Assembly (NCBI GenBank): GCA_949152475.1 | Contig: OX424555.1 | Location: 73,113,499-73,177,498 of the forward strand | Direction: 5' to 3' | From: Terebella lapidaria | Taxonomy: Eukaryota > Annelida > Polychaeta > Terebellida > Terebellidae | Length of the DNA: 64,000 nucleotides | In this document: piece by piece, positions 11,465-19,288 of the stretch | How positions within the stretch are numbered: position 1 is the first letter of the stretch | How the letters are laid out: every line of letters begins with the position of its first letter | Translations under genes and position numbers: made by a program | Notes under the pieces: generated by a model | Seen by the model: only the letters and a program-made list of their open reading frames with translations | The model's database searches: none | What the model was told of the DNA's origin: nothing

Positions 11465-12570
11465 AGATGATGTCGCCTTCACCTAATGAACGATTGTTAT
11501 CATCAACCTGTTATTCCATATCTCCGCAGTAATTTCGCGTGTGTTGTCCCCATTCATATATTATGTATTCCAAAAATGTATGTGAAAATAATCCGTAAAA
11601 TGTTGGTGAAAAATGGGAGTGAAAATAATCCGTAAATGTCTTTTGTCGAGCAGCATTTTGAATAGAATAATTAAACTTGCGTCGAAAATGATTAACGCAA
11701 TGAAAAACGCAAAATACAATACTAATGAAAAGGTATCACGCACATCATATGTCCGTTTGTCCACAATACTAGCAGTTTGAAATCAAACCAATGAAGCAAT
11801 GTATAATTCATATGAACAAAAACAAAACAGATTTCTTACGTTTATATTTTCATATTGATATTTTTATAATGAGTGTTACACCAAATGTGGCATCGGAAGA
11901 AAGACACGAAACAGGCGAATTCTGATTTGTTGTCACCACCATGAGGAATTACAAGGCTGTTTTCCTATAGATTTTCTGATTTTTATGGACTATCGATTAA
12001 TAAACATGTCTTCGATCATAATGGTGTTACTCCTCGGGAATATGATCTCCAGGTAAACATGCGATGCTCACCACCAGTAACATTCATCGCAACGAGCCGA
12101 ATACGACGATGTTTCTTCCAGCTGGTTGATTCTCGGAACTGCTGTGAATTTTGCCTGTGATGTTTGTAACGTCGTGTCTTTTGTTGCCCATATCGATCAT
12201 TTTGAAAGAGGAGAGATCAAACAGAATCAACACCTACACATTAAATCGGGCATGTCGAGGTGATTGTGTCGAAGTTAAATGTGTACGTATATCAATATTA
12301 CGGTGATTGTATCCAACCCGAAAACGATTGATCGTAAAAAGTCAGAACGACACAAATTTCAAGGGAAAATTTGGTTCATCCAGAACTAAAGAAAACTGGA
12401 GCGCTTATCAGTAATGACTACGTCCCCTAGTTCTATATGAATATTATCAATATGCATACCTCCGCCAACAAGACATGCCCATGTAAAGATTAAAAGACTC
12501 GCGACATCACATGGAATTATAGACAGACGTCAACTCACATGGGCCGGGAGACCCACAGCGCACGTCTTTA
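11465..12570. other. Gene-free stretch with a small internal duplication
   Basis: The phrase GTGAAAATAATCCGTAAA occurs twice within 11580-11640. Otherwise no gene or repeat family is recognised. Confidence 0.45.
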
Positions 12571-12579
12571 TGTATAATG

Positions 12580-12905
12580 TATGGTGTACGATGGCGGCCA
12601 TCTCGTGGCCTCGTGCACTCACCATGAGTAGAAGGAGCGAGTTTACGAGTTCACGAAGCGAGTTTACGAGGCCACGAAGCGAGTTGACTAGGCCACGAAG
12701 CGAGGCAACGAGCCCACGAAGCGAGGCAACGAGTGTACGAAGTTCACGAAGCGAGTTCACGAGGCCACGAAGCGAGCCAACGAGCCCACGAAGCGAATTC
12801 ACGAGTTCACGAAGCGAGTTCACGAGGCCACGAAGCGAGTTCACGAGGTCACGATGCGAGTTCAAGAAGCGAGTGCACGAGCCCACGAAGCGAGTTCACG
12901 ATTTT
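12580..12905 (+). repeat. 21-bp minisatellite, left copy
   Basis: From about 12634 the unit CACGAAGCGAGTT + CACGAGGC repeats about 13 times. It is preceded by a leader containing GTACGATGGCGGCCATCTC. The same leader and array occur in reverse complement at 22065-22470. Because 21 is a multiple of three and the unit lacks stop codons, frames on both strands stay open for about 118 codons (12530-12929). That is a consequence of the repeat, not evidence of a protein. It lies directly downstream of the last HECT exon I can see. Confidence 0.92.
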
Positions 12906-12969
12906 GTTACCTTTATATTTACATTATAAGTGAATGGAGAACTGGCGCGTTCCAGATTCGGGATTTTAC

Positions 12970-13166
12970 GTGCAATTCGTCCTAAACGTCCGCTTCTCAC
13001 TGATGTATGCCTGCGATCCCGGGACGGACCAGGCTTCTTCCAGAACTTGGAAATAATTTTCAACCCTCACAGCATCGCCCCGTCTTTTACGAAGAAGTAA
13101 CTCATTGCATCAGGGTGAGATTTGACAGCTTGCAGAACACCCAAAGTTTCCAGTCCTTTTTCAAAC
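12970..13166 (-). CDS. HECT-like exon 8 (FEKGLETLGVL), frameshifted
   Basis: The acceptor TACATTTAG precedes 13166. The first codon completes a split Gln from exon 7, giving QFEKGLETLGVLQAV and then SYFFVKDGAML, a good match to the end of the HECT N-lobe in G2E3-like proteins. A TGA then interrupts. The expected continuation, VENYFQVLEEAWSV, is readable in another frame straight afterwards, so a small deletion near 13073 broke the frame. A donor-like GTAAAA follows at 12969, suggesting a further exon that I could not find. Confidence 0.75.
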
Positions 13167-13258
13167 CTAAATGTAGAACCATGCGGAGAGTAGTGAAAAG
13201 AGTGGGAATAGTTTATATGCGTTGTTTAGTTTAAAATCTCACCAAGTCAAAATCTTAC

Positions 13259-13421
13259 TGTGCTAATCCAACGCCGGTCCGACCCAAGACTACGAAGTGA
13301 CAGAGACTCGACACAAGTGCTCCTTTGCTGGAGTAGTTCGTCGCAAGAGGAATGCTACCAGCTAAGCCAATGATGTCCATGCACTCTGAGGTGACCCTAA
13401 CAAAATCTGTTTCTTCCGCAT
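13259..13421 (-). CDS. HECT-like exon 7
   Basis: Reads DAEETDFVRVTSE ... FVVLGRTGVGLA, matching the HECT stretch in which a short hydrophobic helix precedes the FVV.RTR.ALEQF motif. The donor is CA|GTAAGA, and its phase joins exactly to exon 8. The acceptor AATTCAAG at 13422 gives a phase that does not match exon 6, so either a base has been lost or the true acceptor differs. Confidence 0.75.
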
Positions 13422-13541
13422 CTTGAATTTGTAATTGTGTATGCATTTGACAATACACTCATGGTAATAATGAATGGTGGCTCTATTGAAAGTGGTAATT
13501 ATATCAGACGACGATCAACTATCCAAGAATGCAAAACAAAC

Positions 13542-13723
13542 CTCCTGGATTTTGCTCTGAATTTCGTAGTCCGTGATGTCTTGGATCGATGGTCGTACTT
13601 CCATACAGCCTTCTGACAAAGCTTTGTACAGGATCTGATGCAGGAACTTTGGGGACGAACCACCATGTACAATCGAGTAGGCCACCATCATTCCCGCTGC
13701 CTCGTACATGCATTTTTCTAGTG
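13542..13723 (-). CDS. HECT-like exon 6 (HECT N-lobe, SIVHGG motif)
   Basis: The acceptor TGTATCTTCAG and the donor GGAG|GTTTGT bound a 182-nt exon that reads LEKCMYEAAGMMVAYSIVHGG followed by SSPKFLHQILYKAL. The AG.MIA.SLVHGG.AP.F pattern is a hallmark of the G2E3-type HECT N-lobe. It joins in phase to exon 5, the split codon giving Ala. Three overlapping frames in the same interval are shadows. Confidence 0.88.
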
Positions 13724-13825
13724 CTGAAGATACACGGGTGAGAAATATTCATACGCATGTGAGATATCACGTTTGATATACATTTGTGACATATTATCGG
13801 CTGATAGGTTATATTCCAAGAATAC

Positions 13826-14118
13826 CTTTATAATCAGGTGCGAGAAGTTTTGCACCATTTTCGCCCTCAAATATAGGGAGATCGTGCAATGTCTTCATCG
13901 TTAGTCGAAGGAATTCGCGACTTGGCCCTCCGGTGTCGATAGCGTCCTCACCTGAGAAACGCACAAATAGTTCGTGCTTCGGGTCAAACCTGGGATGAAG
14001 GAAAGCTCGAATACCCCCTTCAAGGACGTCTTCTCTGGTGATATTTACAGAATTGCTTCTACCTTCTTGCAACACATGGGAATGAAGTTCGAAAAGAATC
14101 TCCTCCGTGGCCACAAGC
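13826..14118 (-). CDS. HECT-like exon 5 (core HECT start)
   Basis: A 293-nt exon with acceptor TTGTTGTTGCAG and donor AAAG|GTATTC. It begins RLVATEEILFELHSHV and contains VNITREDVLEGGIRAF, LFVRFSGEDAIDTGGP, SREFLRLTMKTL and PIFEG. The D.GGP.REF motif is diagnostic of HECT domains. Both flanking junctions are in phase (2 and 1). The apparent 129-codon frame starting at 14198 is this exon plus upstream intron. Confidence 0.92.
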
Positions 14119-14230
14119 CTGCAACAACAATAAAATAGCAAGTTTTTAACAATACCTATCATTGTTGTATATAGTTGTGTAACACACAGGAGTGTCAAGA
14201 CATAAGATTCATCTGAAAGTATTGGCGTAC

Positions 14231-14316
14231 CTCTGACGCAGTGCCGGTGGACTGGTGTCGGAGGAAGTTGCTTGACCTTCCCTGTTTCGCCTGAGCTGTG
14301 AACGTGATCTGCATGT
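14231..14316 (-). CDS. HECT-like gene exon 4 (linker)
   Basis: An 86-nt exon between the acceptor AATTTTTTTTCAG and the donor CAGAG|GTACGC. It encodes a basic, serine-rich linker (CRSRSQLRRNREGQ, then SSDTSPPALRQR). Phases 0 and 2 match exon 3 and exon 5. No domain is recognised; it probably links the N-terminal region to the HECT domain. Confidence 0.7.
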
Positions 14317-14415
14317 CTGAAAAAAATTCGCTTGGTAATTCACTTGGTGTACAGTGTAGATAAGTCCAATTAGATTATTAGCATAGAGAACTATGCTCAC
14401 AGAACTTGTACTTAC

Positions 14416-14583
14416 CAGTGCACTTATACCGCTTGTACAAGGCATGGCTTCATTAACAGTTGCTTGAGCCACACTGTGACTGCATCTACGGTTGCTTGAA
14501 CATTACTTGGAAACGCCCTAATTCCACCATCCAGTATGTCATCGCGGTCAACATTGACAGCGTTGACGTTGTGCGTGGTCATT
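14416..14583 (-). CDS. HECT-like gene exon 3, with dinucleotide frameshift and duplicated HECT-start motif
   Basis: The acceptor CATTCCTCCAG and the donor GCACTG|GTAAGT bound the exon. In phase with exon 2 it reads VNVDRDDILDGGIRAF, strikingly like VNITREDVLEGGIRAF of exon 5. It then reads SNVQATVDAVTV, after which the in-phase frame runs into a stop. A different frame reads VAQATVNEAMPCTSG to the donor and is in phase with exon 4. The sequence CAGTGTGGCTC near 14473 looks like a GT duplication of CAGTGGCTC, which explains the shift. Confidence 0.65.
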
Positions 14584-14740
14584 CTGGAGGAATGGAGAGG
14601 GAGGCAGGGTTAACAGTACTAATCACTGTGGAGTTAAATAAATAAAAAATCCATGGTGCTCCAGCTTATGTAGAATTCGAATAAAACATACCATACAATC
14701 GGACAAGAAAGAGGTATTTCAGTGAAAAAGACTGGATTAC

Positions 14741-14875
14741 CTCTCTCTATTTCTTGGGGGCTCTGGGCAACTGTCAAAGGATGAGCTAGTCCCGGGGACT
14801 GGCCCTGGATATGTGGTCGGAGGAAGCATGGCGACTGTGACATCATCTACAGGTAGAGTGTGGACTACGGTTGAT
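14741..14875 (-). CDS. HECT-like gene exon 2, 3' part (beyond the Ngaro insertion)
   Basis: Continues the exon broken by the retroelement. After the GG insertion point the frame reads STVVHTLPVDDVTVAML, then a Pro/Ser-rich stretch, ending at the donor AGAGAG|GTAATC. It matches no known domain and looks like a disordered linker. It is in frame with the part at 19289-19795 once the element is removed. Confidence 0.78.
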
Positions 14876-15053
14876 GGTGTGTTTGTTGGCAAACTAGCTT
14901 TAAACTCACTCCAGTGAGGGTGGCTGCTAAGCCAAGCATTACAGGCTGGTGTAAAGGGTCAGTAAAAATCTGTAACGCTTCAGTGCACAGGTTTCAATAT
15001 CATGTACATATTATAACATTCTTGGTCATTTGGCTCTGGCTTTGCATCAAACA
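14876..15053 (+). repeat. Ngaro left terminal repeat A1
   Basis: 178 bp starting GGTGTGTTTGTTGGC and ending GCATCAAACA, repeated without visible change as A2 at 18953-19130. It would carry the promoter region of the element by analogy with the group; no TATA box is obvious. Confidence 0.92.
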
Positions 15054-15118
15054 GCAGCAGCATAACACATGTAAAAGGTTCTTCGTATACAAGTAATATA
15101 TACAAAGTGGACATAGAA

Positions 15119-15241
15119 ATGGCGTTTGTGCTAGAAGACTGGGCCCAAGAATTTGAACTAGAGGAAAATACGTTGAAGCTGTTGCAAAAAAGGGATTCAA
15201 GTCCAAAAGAAGCATCAGTAAACTGGACAGTGAAATGGTGA
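15119..15241 (+). CDS. Short upstream frame overlapping the Gag-like ORF start
   Basis: A 40-residue frame from ATG at 15119 (MAFVLEDWAQEFELEEN ...) ends at a TGA inside ATGGTGA, the start codon of the Gag-like ORF. Its early part looks like the natural N-terminus of that protein. In the -1 frame after the CAAAAAAGGG run the sequence continues as KGFKSKRSISKLDSE straight into the Gag-like ORF. So either one A was lost from the run, or a -1 slip or stop-start reinitiation links the two frames. Confidence 0.55.
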   Translation: MAFVLEDWAQEFELEENTLKLLQKRDSSPKEASVNWTVKW

Positions 15242-16209
15242 AATCGGAGTTTGGCAAACAACTGAGCATGGGCCAGTGTTTGATGTTATGTGAGGCAGGG
15301 GACAGTCTACATGCCCCCCTTACGAGAACAACAACAGAGGCATCTGTTGCTGGACCAAACCACCATCAGGAAAACGTTGACAGTGGCACTACGATTGCCT
15401 TGGATACTCAGCCTACTAAATCTTCAACGTCAGCCTTGCAAGAGAAGCTGTCGTCTAGCAACAACCTCACAGTCAACGACATTATGACTCTTCTCCAGCC
15501 TAACGTGACTGCAGACAAACAGCAACATGAATCATCCGACTCTGCCGGTAAGCCCAGCCTATTTGACCCACTCGCGTTTGACCTGGGCCACCAAAACCAA
15601 TCTTCACGCAAATTTCGTGAAATCAGAGACTATGTTTCGATATTCTGCAAAGACAACACCTCATCGGACCCAGATGGGACACTCACGGTCGGAAATGTCA
15701 AAATTGCTGTTAAAGACTCAAAAGTTCCCATCGAGAAAGTCAAAGTGACTCAATATATGGAGGCATCATTGCGTATCCTCAGAGCGATGGTGGTAGAAGA
15801 TAAAGCATCCGTAGGTCAAGTGCTGGAGTATGTTGGATATCTTATCAAGCTCTCCATGCTAGCACAGACATACACCTGGGAATCGGTACTACGCTACGAC
15901 CATGAGTATCGAAAAGGTCAAGCTGACATGGACTATGCATGGGGGGCCGACAGTGCATATATGATGCAGCTACACCTTCGTGTGCCTCAACCCACGGACG
16001 TCGAACAACGCCAGCAACGAGGAAAATCACAGCCTTCTGGAAGAAGAAACACTGTTGACCCGCAGTCAGGGAAGATAATCTGCCATCGTTTCAATTGCAA
16101 GAATGGGTGCGACCTTCGTGGCTGTCGATTCTCCCATGTCTGTCTCACATGTTACGCACGCCACCCAAACTGTGCTAACAAGACACGTGACAACAAGCCC
16201 CAAGCCTAG
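15235..16209 (+). CDS. Gag-like ORF1 of the Ngaro-like element
   Basis: A 324-residue protein. The N-terminal 100 residues are polar, Thr/Ser/Gln-rich. The middle (about 125-250) is likely helical and holds the conserved-looking stretches KFREIRDYVSIF and YTWESVLRYDHEYRK. The C-terminus (about 283-320) is basic with a Cys/His cluster (CHRFNCKNGCDLRGCRFSH ... CLTCYARH), a plausible zinc-binding nucleic-acid module seen in ORF1 of YR retroelements. It ends at a single TAG; the next 65 codons stay open in the same frame and lead into the RT ORF. It presumably packages element RNA. The start at 15235 may be internal to a longer protein. Confidence 0.82.
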   Translation: MVKSEFGKQLSMGQCLMLCEAGDSLHAPLTRTTTEASVAGPNHHQENVDSGTTIALDTQPTKSSTSALQEKLSSSNNLTVNDIMTLLQPNVTADKQQHESSDSAGKPSLFDPLAFDLGHQNQSSRKFREIRDYVSIFCKDNTSSDPDGTLTVGNVKIAVKDSKVPIEKVKVTQYMEASLRILRAMVVEDKASVGQVLEYVGYLIKLSMLAQTYTWESVLRYDHEYRKGQADMDYAWGADSAYMMQLHLRVPQPTDVEQRQQRGKSQPSGRRNTVDPQSGKIICHRFNCKNGCDLRGCRFSHVCLTCYARHPNCANKTRDNKPQA

Positions 16210-17367
16210 GACATCCCACCCCAAACACCCGCAGGGCTGTCCCCCCTGGCTGCTAACATCAATGTCTGGGAAGCTGAACTGTGTAGAGACCCTGACAAGG
16301 ATTTCCTTTTAGATGGTATATTTAGTGGATTCTCAATAATTGATCAGGACACTGACAATGTAAATATAAAGTCATCATGCACGTCAAATCACAAGTCTGC
16401 TACCATGGATTCCCACGCTGTGGAACAGAAACTATTGCAGGAGTTAGAAGCAGGCCACTACAGGCGGGTTCAGTCGAAACCATGGATTGTTAGTGCACTG
16501 GGATCGGTGCCGAAAAAGAACGGTGACATCAGGCTAATCCATGACTGCAGTCTCCCAGTTGGAAACGCAATCAATGACTATGCATCCAAAGATCCATGCA
16601 TGTACCAGACTGTGTCTGACGCACTGTCTGGCATTCAACCTAACTGGGTTATGGCAAAAGTGGATCTAAAAAACGCTTATCGATCGGTTGCTATAAAGCC
16701 CAGTCAGCAGTCGCTCACAGGCATCAAGTGGCAGTTCTCAGGGTCACAAACACCATCATACCTTGTTGACACCAGACTACCGTTTGGTGCTAGGAAATCA
16801 CCCGCAATCTTCAACCGACTAACACAGGCAGTTCAGAGGATGATGGCTCGACGTGGGATACCATGTGTTGTTCTTTTGGACGATTTTTTTGTTGCAGCAG
16901 AGACCTTTGGCAAGTGTGTCATGGCGCTGAACACCCTCATCAATCTCTTACGATCGCTCGGCTTCAGCATCGATTGGCGCAAGGTAGACGATCCCACTCA
17001 GGATCTGGTCTTCCTGGGTGTACGCATTAACTCCCAGACGGGGCGACTCTCACTTGATCCTTCAAAAGTGAGTGAGACTATACAGTTACTACAGCATCAC
17101 CTGTCGTCATCTCGCATCTCCAAGGTGAAGCTTCAGCAGCTCGTGGGCAAACTAAATTGGGCGTCAAATGTCATCACGCCTGGCAGAGCTATGATCAGTA
17201 GCCTCCACCATGCGATGAGAAAATTGAAACTCCCTTCGCACAAAGTTCGCATCGACTGGATCTGTCAAGACTTGGAGTGGTGGCATCACGTTCTCAGCAG
17301 TGGCACCCATCAGAGGCTTATCTGGGACCAGCGGCCTGGTATCAGCATTTTTACGGCTCTACCGTAA
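16210..17367 (+). CDS. Reverse transcriptase domain of the Ngaro-like element
   Basis: The first ATG is at 16405, but the frame is open from the codon after the Gag-like stop. The leader contains INVWEAELCRDPD and FLLDGIFSGF, a region that precedes RT in DIRS/Ngaro proteins. RT motifs are clear: SVPKKNGDIRLIHDCS, VDLKNAYRSV (first catalytic Asp), LPFGARKSPAIFNRL and the VLLDDFF box (Asp pair), then LVFLGVRI and the thumb LQQLVGKLNWAS. It copies element RNA into DNA. The frame ends at IFTALP, where RNase H should begin: a small deletion there shifts the frame. The RT itself looks complete. Confidence 0.92.
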   Translation, partial: DIPPQTPAGLSPLAANINVWEAELCRDPDKDFLLDGIFSGFSIIDQDTDNVNIKSSCTSNHKSATMDSHAVEQKLLQELEAGHYRRVQSKPWIVSALGSVPKKNGDIRLIHDCSLPVGNAINDYASKDPCMYQTVSDALSGIQPNWVMAKVDLKNAYRSVAIKPSQQSLTGIKWQFSGSQTPSYLVDTRLPFGARKSPAIFNRLTQAVQRMMARRGIPCVVLLDDFFVAAETFGKCVMALNTLINLLRSLGFSIDWRKVDDPTQDLVFLGVRINSQTGRLSLDPSKVSETIQLLQHHLSSSRISKVKLQQLVGKLNWASNVITPGRAMISSLHHAMRKLKLPSHKVRIDWICQDLEWWHHVLSSGTHQRLIWDQRPGISIFTALP

Positions 17368-17944
17368 CTGGCAATGCGACACATCCCTCAGCAATGCTCA
17401 CATCAATGTGAAGGAGTTGGCCATCATCTGTTTGACATTGGAACACTGGGCCCCATCCCTCAGTGGATACACAGTTAATTTCATCTCTGACAACCGTGCA
17501 GCAGTGGCCTTCATCAATAATTTTCGTTCCCCAAATAGCCATATACTGAACTTACGTAGACGTATCGCATTAACTGCACTAAAATATGACATTGTTGTTC
17601 AAGCAGATTTCATTCCTGGATGTTTAAATGACTTTGCTGATGCTATATCTCGATTTCATCAACCATATCAAATACATCGGTTTATGTCTTTGCTACTCAC
17701 ATTTTACCAAAGCCCATTGTATGCGCCTGTGTGTTTCTGGTTGGGCCATCATATGTCGGAAAAACGTATGTCTTTCCTTTCCCAACAGCTCCAGAATTGG
17801 GAAGACTACTGCATGACCTGGACGCTGAGGTCGCTGGGTGGAGGTCCATGGCATTTGCAGAGTCAACTAAACGAACGTATCGCACTCATCGGACGACTTA
17901 CCTCAACTTCTGCAAGCTCATCAAGTGTCAGCCTATCCCAGTAG
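17300..17944 (+). CDS. RNase H domain of the Ngaro-like element, N-terminus deleted
   Basis: The recognisable part starts near 17357 with LYRNWQCDTSLSNAHINVKEL (catalytic Glu), then VNFISDNRAAVAFIN (second Asp) and CLNDFADAISR (last Asp). The first strand, which in this family holds a TDAS-type catalytic Asp, should lie between GISIFT of the RT frame and this point. It is missing, so a deletion of a few tens of bases with a frameshift is inferred. This copy's RNase H should be inactive. After about 17660 the frame drifts into sequence that has no counterpart I recognise, and the recombinase starts in another frame. Confidence 0.82.
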   Translation: MAPIRGLSGTSGLVSAFLRLYRNWQCDTSLSNAHINVKELAIICLTLEHWAPSLSGYTVNFISDNRAAVAFINNFRSPNSHILNLRRRIALTALKYDIVVQADFIPGCLNDFADAISRFHQPYQIHRFMSLLLTFYQSPLYAPVCFWLGHHMSEKRMSFLSQQLQNWEDYCMTWTLRSLGGGPWHLQSQLNERIALIGRLTSTSASSSSVSLSQ

Positions 17945-18780
17945 ACGATGTCAATCTCTGCCGGTATGCAGCCTTCCTGGGGAGATCACGGTCATTTGCC
18001 ACGGTACAACAGTATCTCAATATTATTCGTATTTTACACTTGGAAATGGGTCTCAGTAACCCACTGAAGGACAACTATTCGTTAAAAATGGTTACAACTG
18101 GCATCAAGCGTGGTAAGGGTGCAGCACAGACGTACAAGTTACCAGTATCAGTAGACGACCTGCAAAAAATACACTCCCTGCTAAACCTCAATGTTATTGA
18201 AGATGTCCAGTTCTGGGCTGCAGTGCTGACGTGCTTCTTCGGCCTCTTCCGGGTTGGAAACGTGGCCTCCACATCACCATACACTCCGCCTAGCAACACC
18301 ATCAGGCGCGGAGATCTATCAGTAGGACTCAAGGGGTGCACTATTACAGTCTCTGCTTCGAAAACCATCCAATATAACGAACGCTCGTTCTCTGTGTTCT
18401 TGCCTCGAATGCCGGGGTCCACGTTGTGTCCAACCTCGGCTGTGCTACACTTCCTCGGCTTAGTGGGCGATTTACCTCCAGATACCGCACTGTTTGCCGT
18501 CCCCACACGTGCAGGTCTGCAACACCTGACCCAGGACAAGGTCCGACGACGCCTCAATTGCTTGTTCCAGATGGCCGGTCTACCCAGCTCCCGGTATGGA
18601 ACACACAGTCTCCGGCGAGGAGGCGCTACTTGGATGCTGTTGGCTGGGGTCCCACTACCACTGATCAAGAACATTGGTGACTGGAAGAGCGATTGTGTGT
18701 TCAAATATCTAAAACCTGGAAAATCTGAATCAAGTGAAATAATCTTACAGGCATCCAAACAAATTCAGTCTTGTGTCTAA
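17731..18780 (+). CDS. Tyrosine recombinase of the Ngaro-like element
   Basis: Integrase-like protein for insertion of the circular cDNA. The core-binding part runs from about residue 30 (STKRTYRTHRTTYLNFC). The catalytic region shows the expected order: Arg in FFGLFRVGN, Lys in SASKTIQ, HxxR in THSLRRGG, Trp in IGDWKSD and the nucleophilic Tyr in VFKYL. All are in place, so this domain looks intact. The frame overlaps the preceding RNase H frame by about 210 bases, as is common in YR retroelements. The frame opens at 17731 without an ATG; the true N-terminus is uncertain. The minus-strand frame at 18075-18758 is a shadow. Confidence 0.92.
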   Translation: MFLVGPSYVGKTYVFPFPTAPELGRLLHDLDAEVAGWRSMAFAESTKRTYRTHRTTYLNFCKLIKCQPIPVDDVNLCRYAAFLGRSRSFATVQQYLNIIRILHLEMGLSNPLKDNYSLKMVTTGIKRGKGAAQTYKLPVSVDDLQKIHSLLNLNVIEDVQFWAAVLTCFFGLFRVGNVASTSPYTPPSNTIRRGDLSVGLKGCTITVSASKTIQYNERSFSVFLPRMPGSTLCPTSAVLHFLGLVGDLPPDTALFAVPTRAGLQHLTQDKVRRRLNCLFQMAGLPSSRYGTHSLRRGGATWMLLAGVPLPLIKNIGDWKSDCVFKYLKPGKSESSEIILQASKQIQSCV

Positions 18781-18815
18781 AACTACTTCCTACATAGTCA
18801 TTCCCAGTGGGGTTT

Positions 18816-18954
18816 GGGGTCTCATATACATGTATTTTAATTCATTCGTTTTGTGTTTCATATTATGGTCGTGTTATACATGTGTATTTTGTCTTGTATA
18901 TGTAGAGTTTTAAATATTAAATGTCGTGCCCACAGAACTGGTGTTGGTTTAAGG
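18816..18954 (+). repeat. Ngaro repeat B1
   Basis: 139 bp from GGGGTCTCATATAC to GGTTTAAGG, repeated as B2 at 19150-19288 with about two substitutions. It directly abuts A2, sharing the GG core. Confidence 0.9.
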
Positions 18955-19130
18955 TGTGTTTGTTGGCAAACTAGCTTTAAACTCACTCCAGTGAGGGTGG
19001 CTGCTAAGCCAAGCATTACAGGCTGGTGTAAAGGGTCAGTAAAAATCTGTAACGCTTCAGTGCACAGGTTTCAATATCATGTACATATTATAACATTCTT
19101 GGTCATTTGGCTCTGGCTTTGCATCAAACA
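18953..19130 (+). repeat. Ngaro repeat A2
   Basis: Second copy of A1. The joint B1/A2 is what a circularised B-to-A junction would look like, supporting the circular-intermediate model. Confidence 0.92.
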
Positions 19131-19149
19131 CCCACCCACCCGTTACCCA

Positions 19150-19288
19150 GGGGTCTCATATACATGTATTTTAATTCATTCGTTTTGTGTTTCATATCAT
19201 GGTCGTGTTATACATGTGTATTTTGTCTTGTATATGTAGAGTTTTAGATATTAAATGTCGTGCCCACAGAACTGGTGTTGGTTTAAGG
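19150..19288 (+). repeat. Ngaro right terminal repeat B2
   Basis: Copy of B1 ending GGTTTAAGG, after which host exon sequence resumes (GATTGGTATG). Confidence 0.9.

Larger units (their letters stand above)
14876..19288 (+). mobile_element. Ngaro-like tyrosine-recombinase retroelement
   Basis: A 4413-bp element with the split direct repeats of Ngaro-type YR retroelements, ordered A1 - coding - B1 - A2 - B2. A1 and A2 (178 bp) look identical; B1 and B2 (139 bp) differ at about two sites. It encodes, all on plus, a Gag-like protein with a Cys/His-rich end, RT, RNase H and a tyrosine recombinase. There is no target duplication. A shared GG occurs at the left end, at the B1/A2 joint and at the right end, as expected when a circular intermediate recombines at a short identical core. 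DIRS-type inverted termini are absent. Near-identical repeats imply a recent insertion, yet RNase H carries a small deletion. It lies antisense inside an exon of the HECT-like gene. Confidence 0.93.

Noticed and set aside
12530..12929. Proteins of about 118 residues with RSEFTRP-like repeats
   Set aside because: Several frames on both strands are open because the 21-bp unit lacks stops; nothing favours one of them.
14980..15269. Minus-strand frames of about 90 codons at the left of the Ngaro-like element
   Set aside because: They overlap the A1 repeat and the start of the Gag-like ORF with no domain.
18075..18758. 227-codon minus-strand frame
   Set aside because: Antisense shadow of the tyrosine recombinase, whose catalytic residues are all readable on plus.
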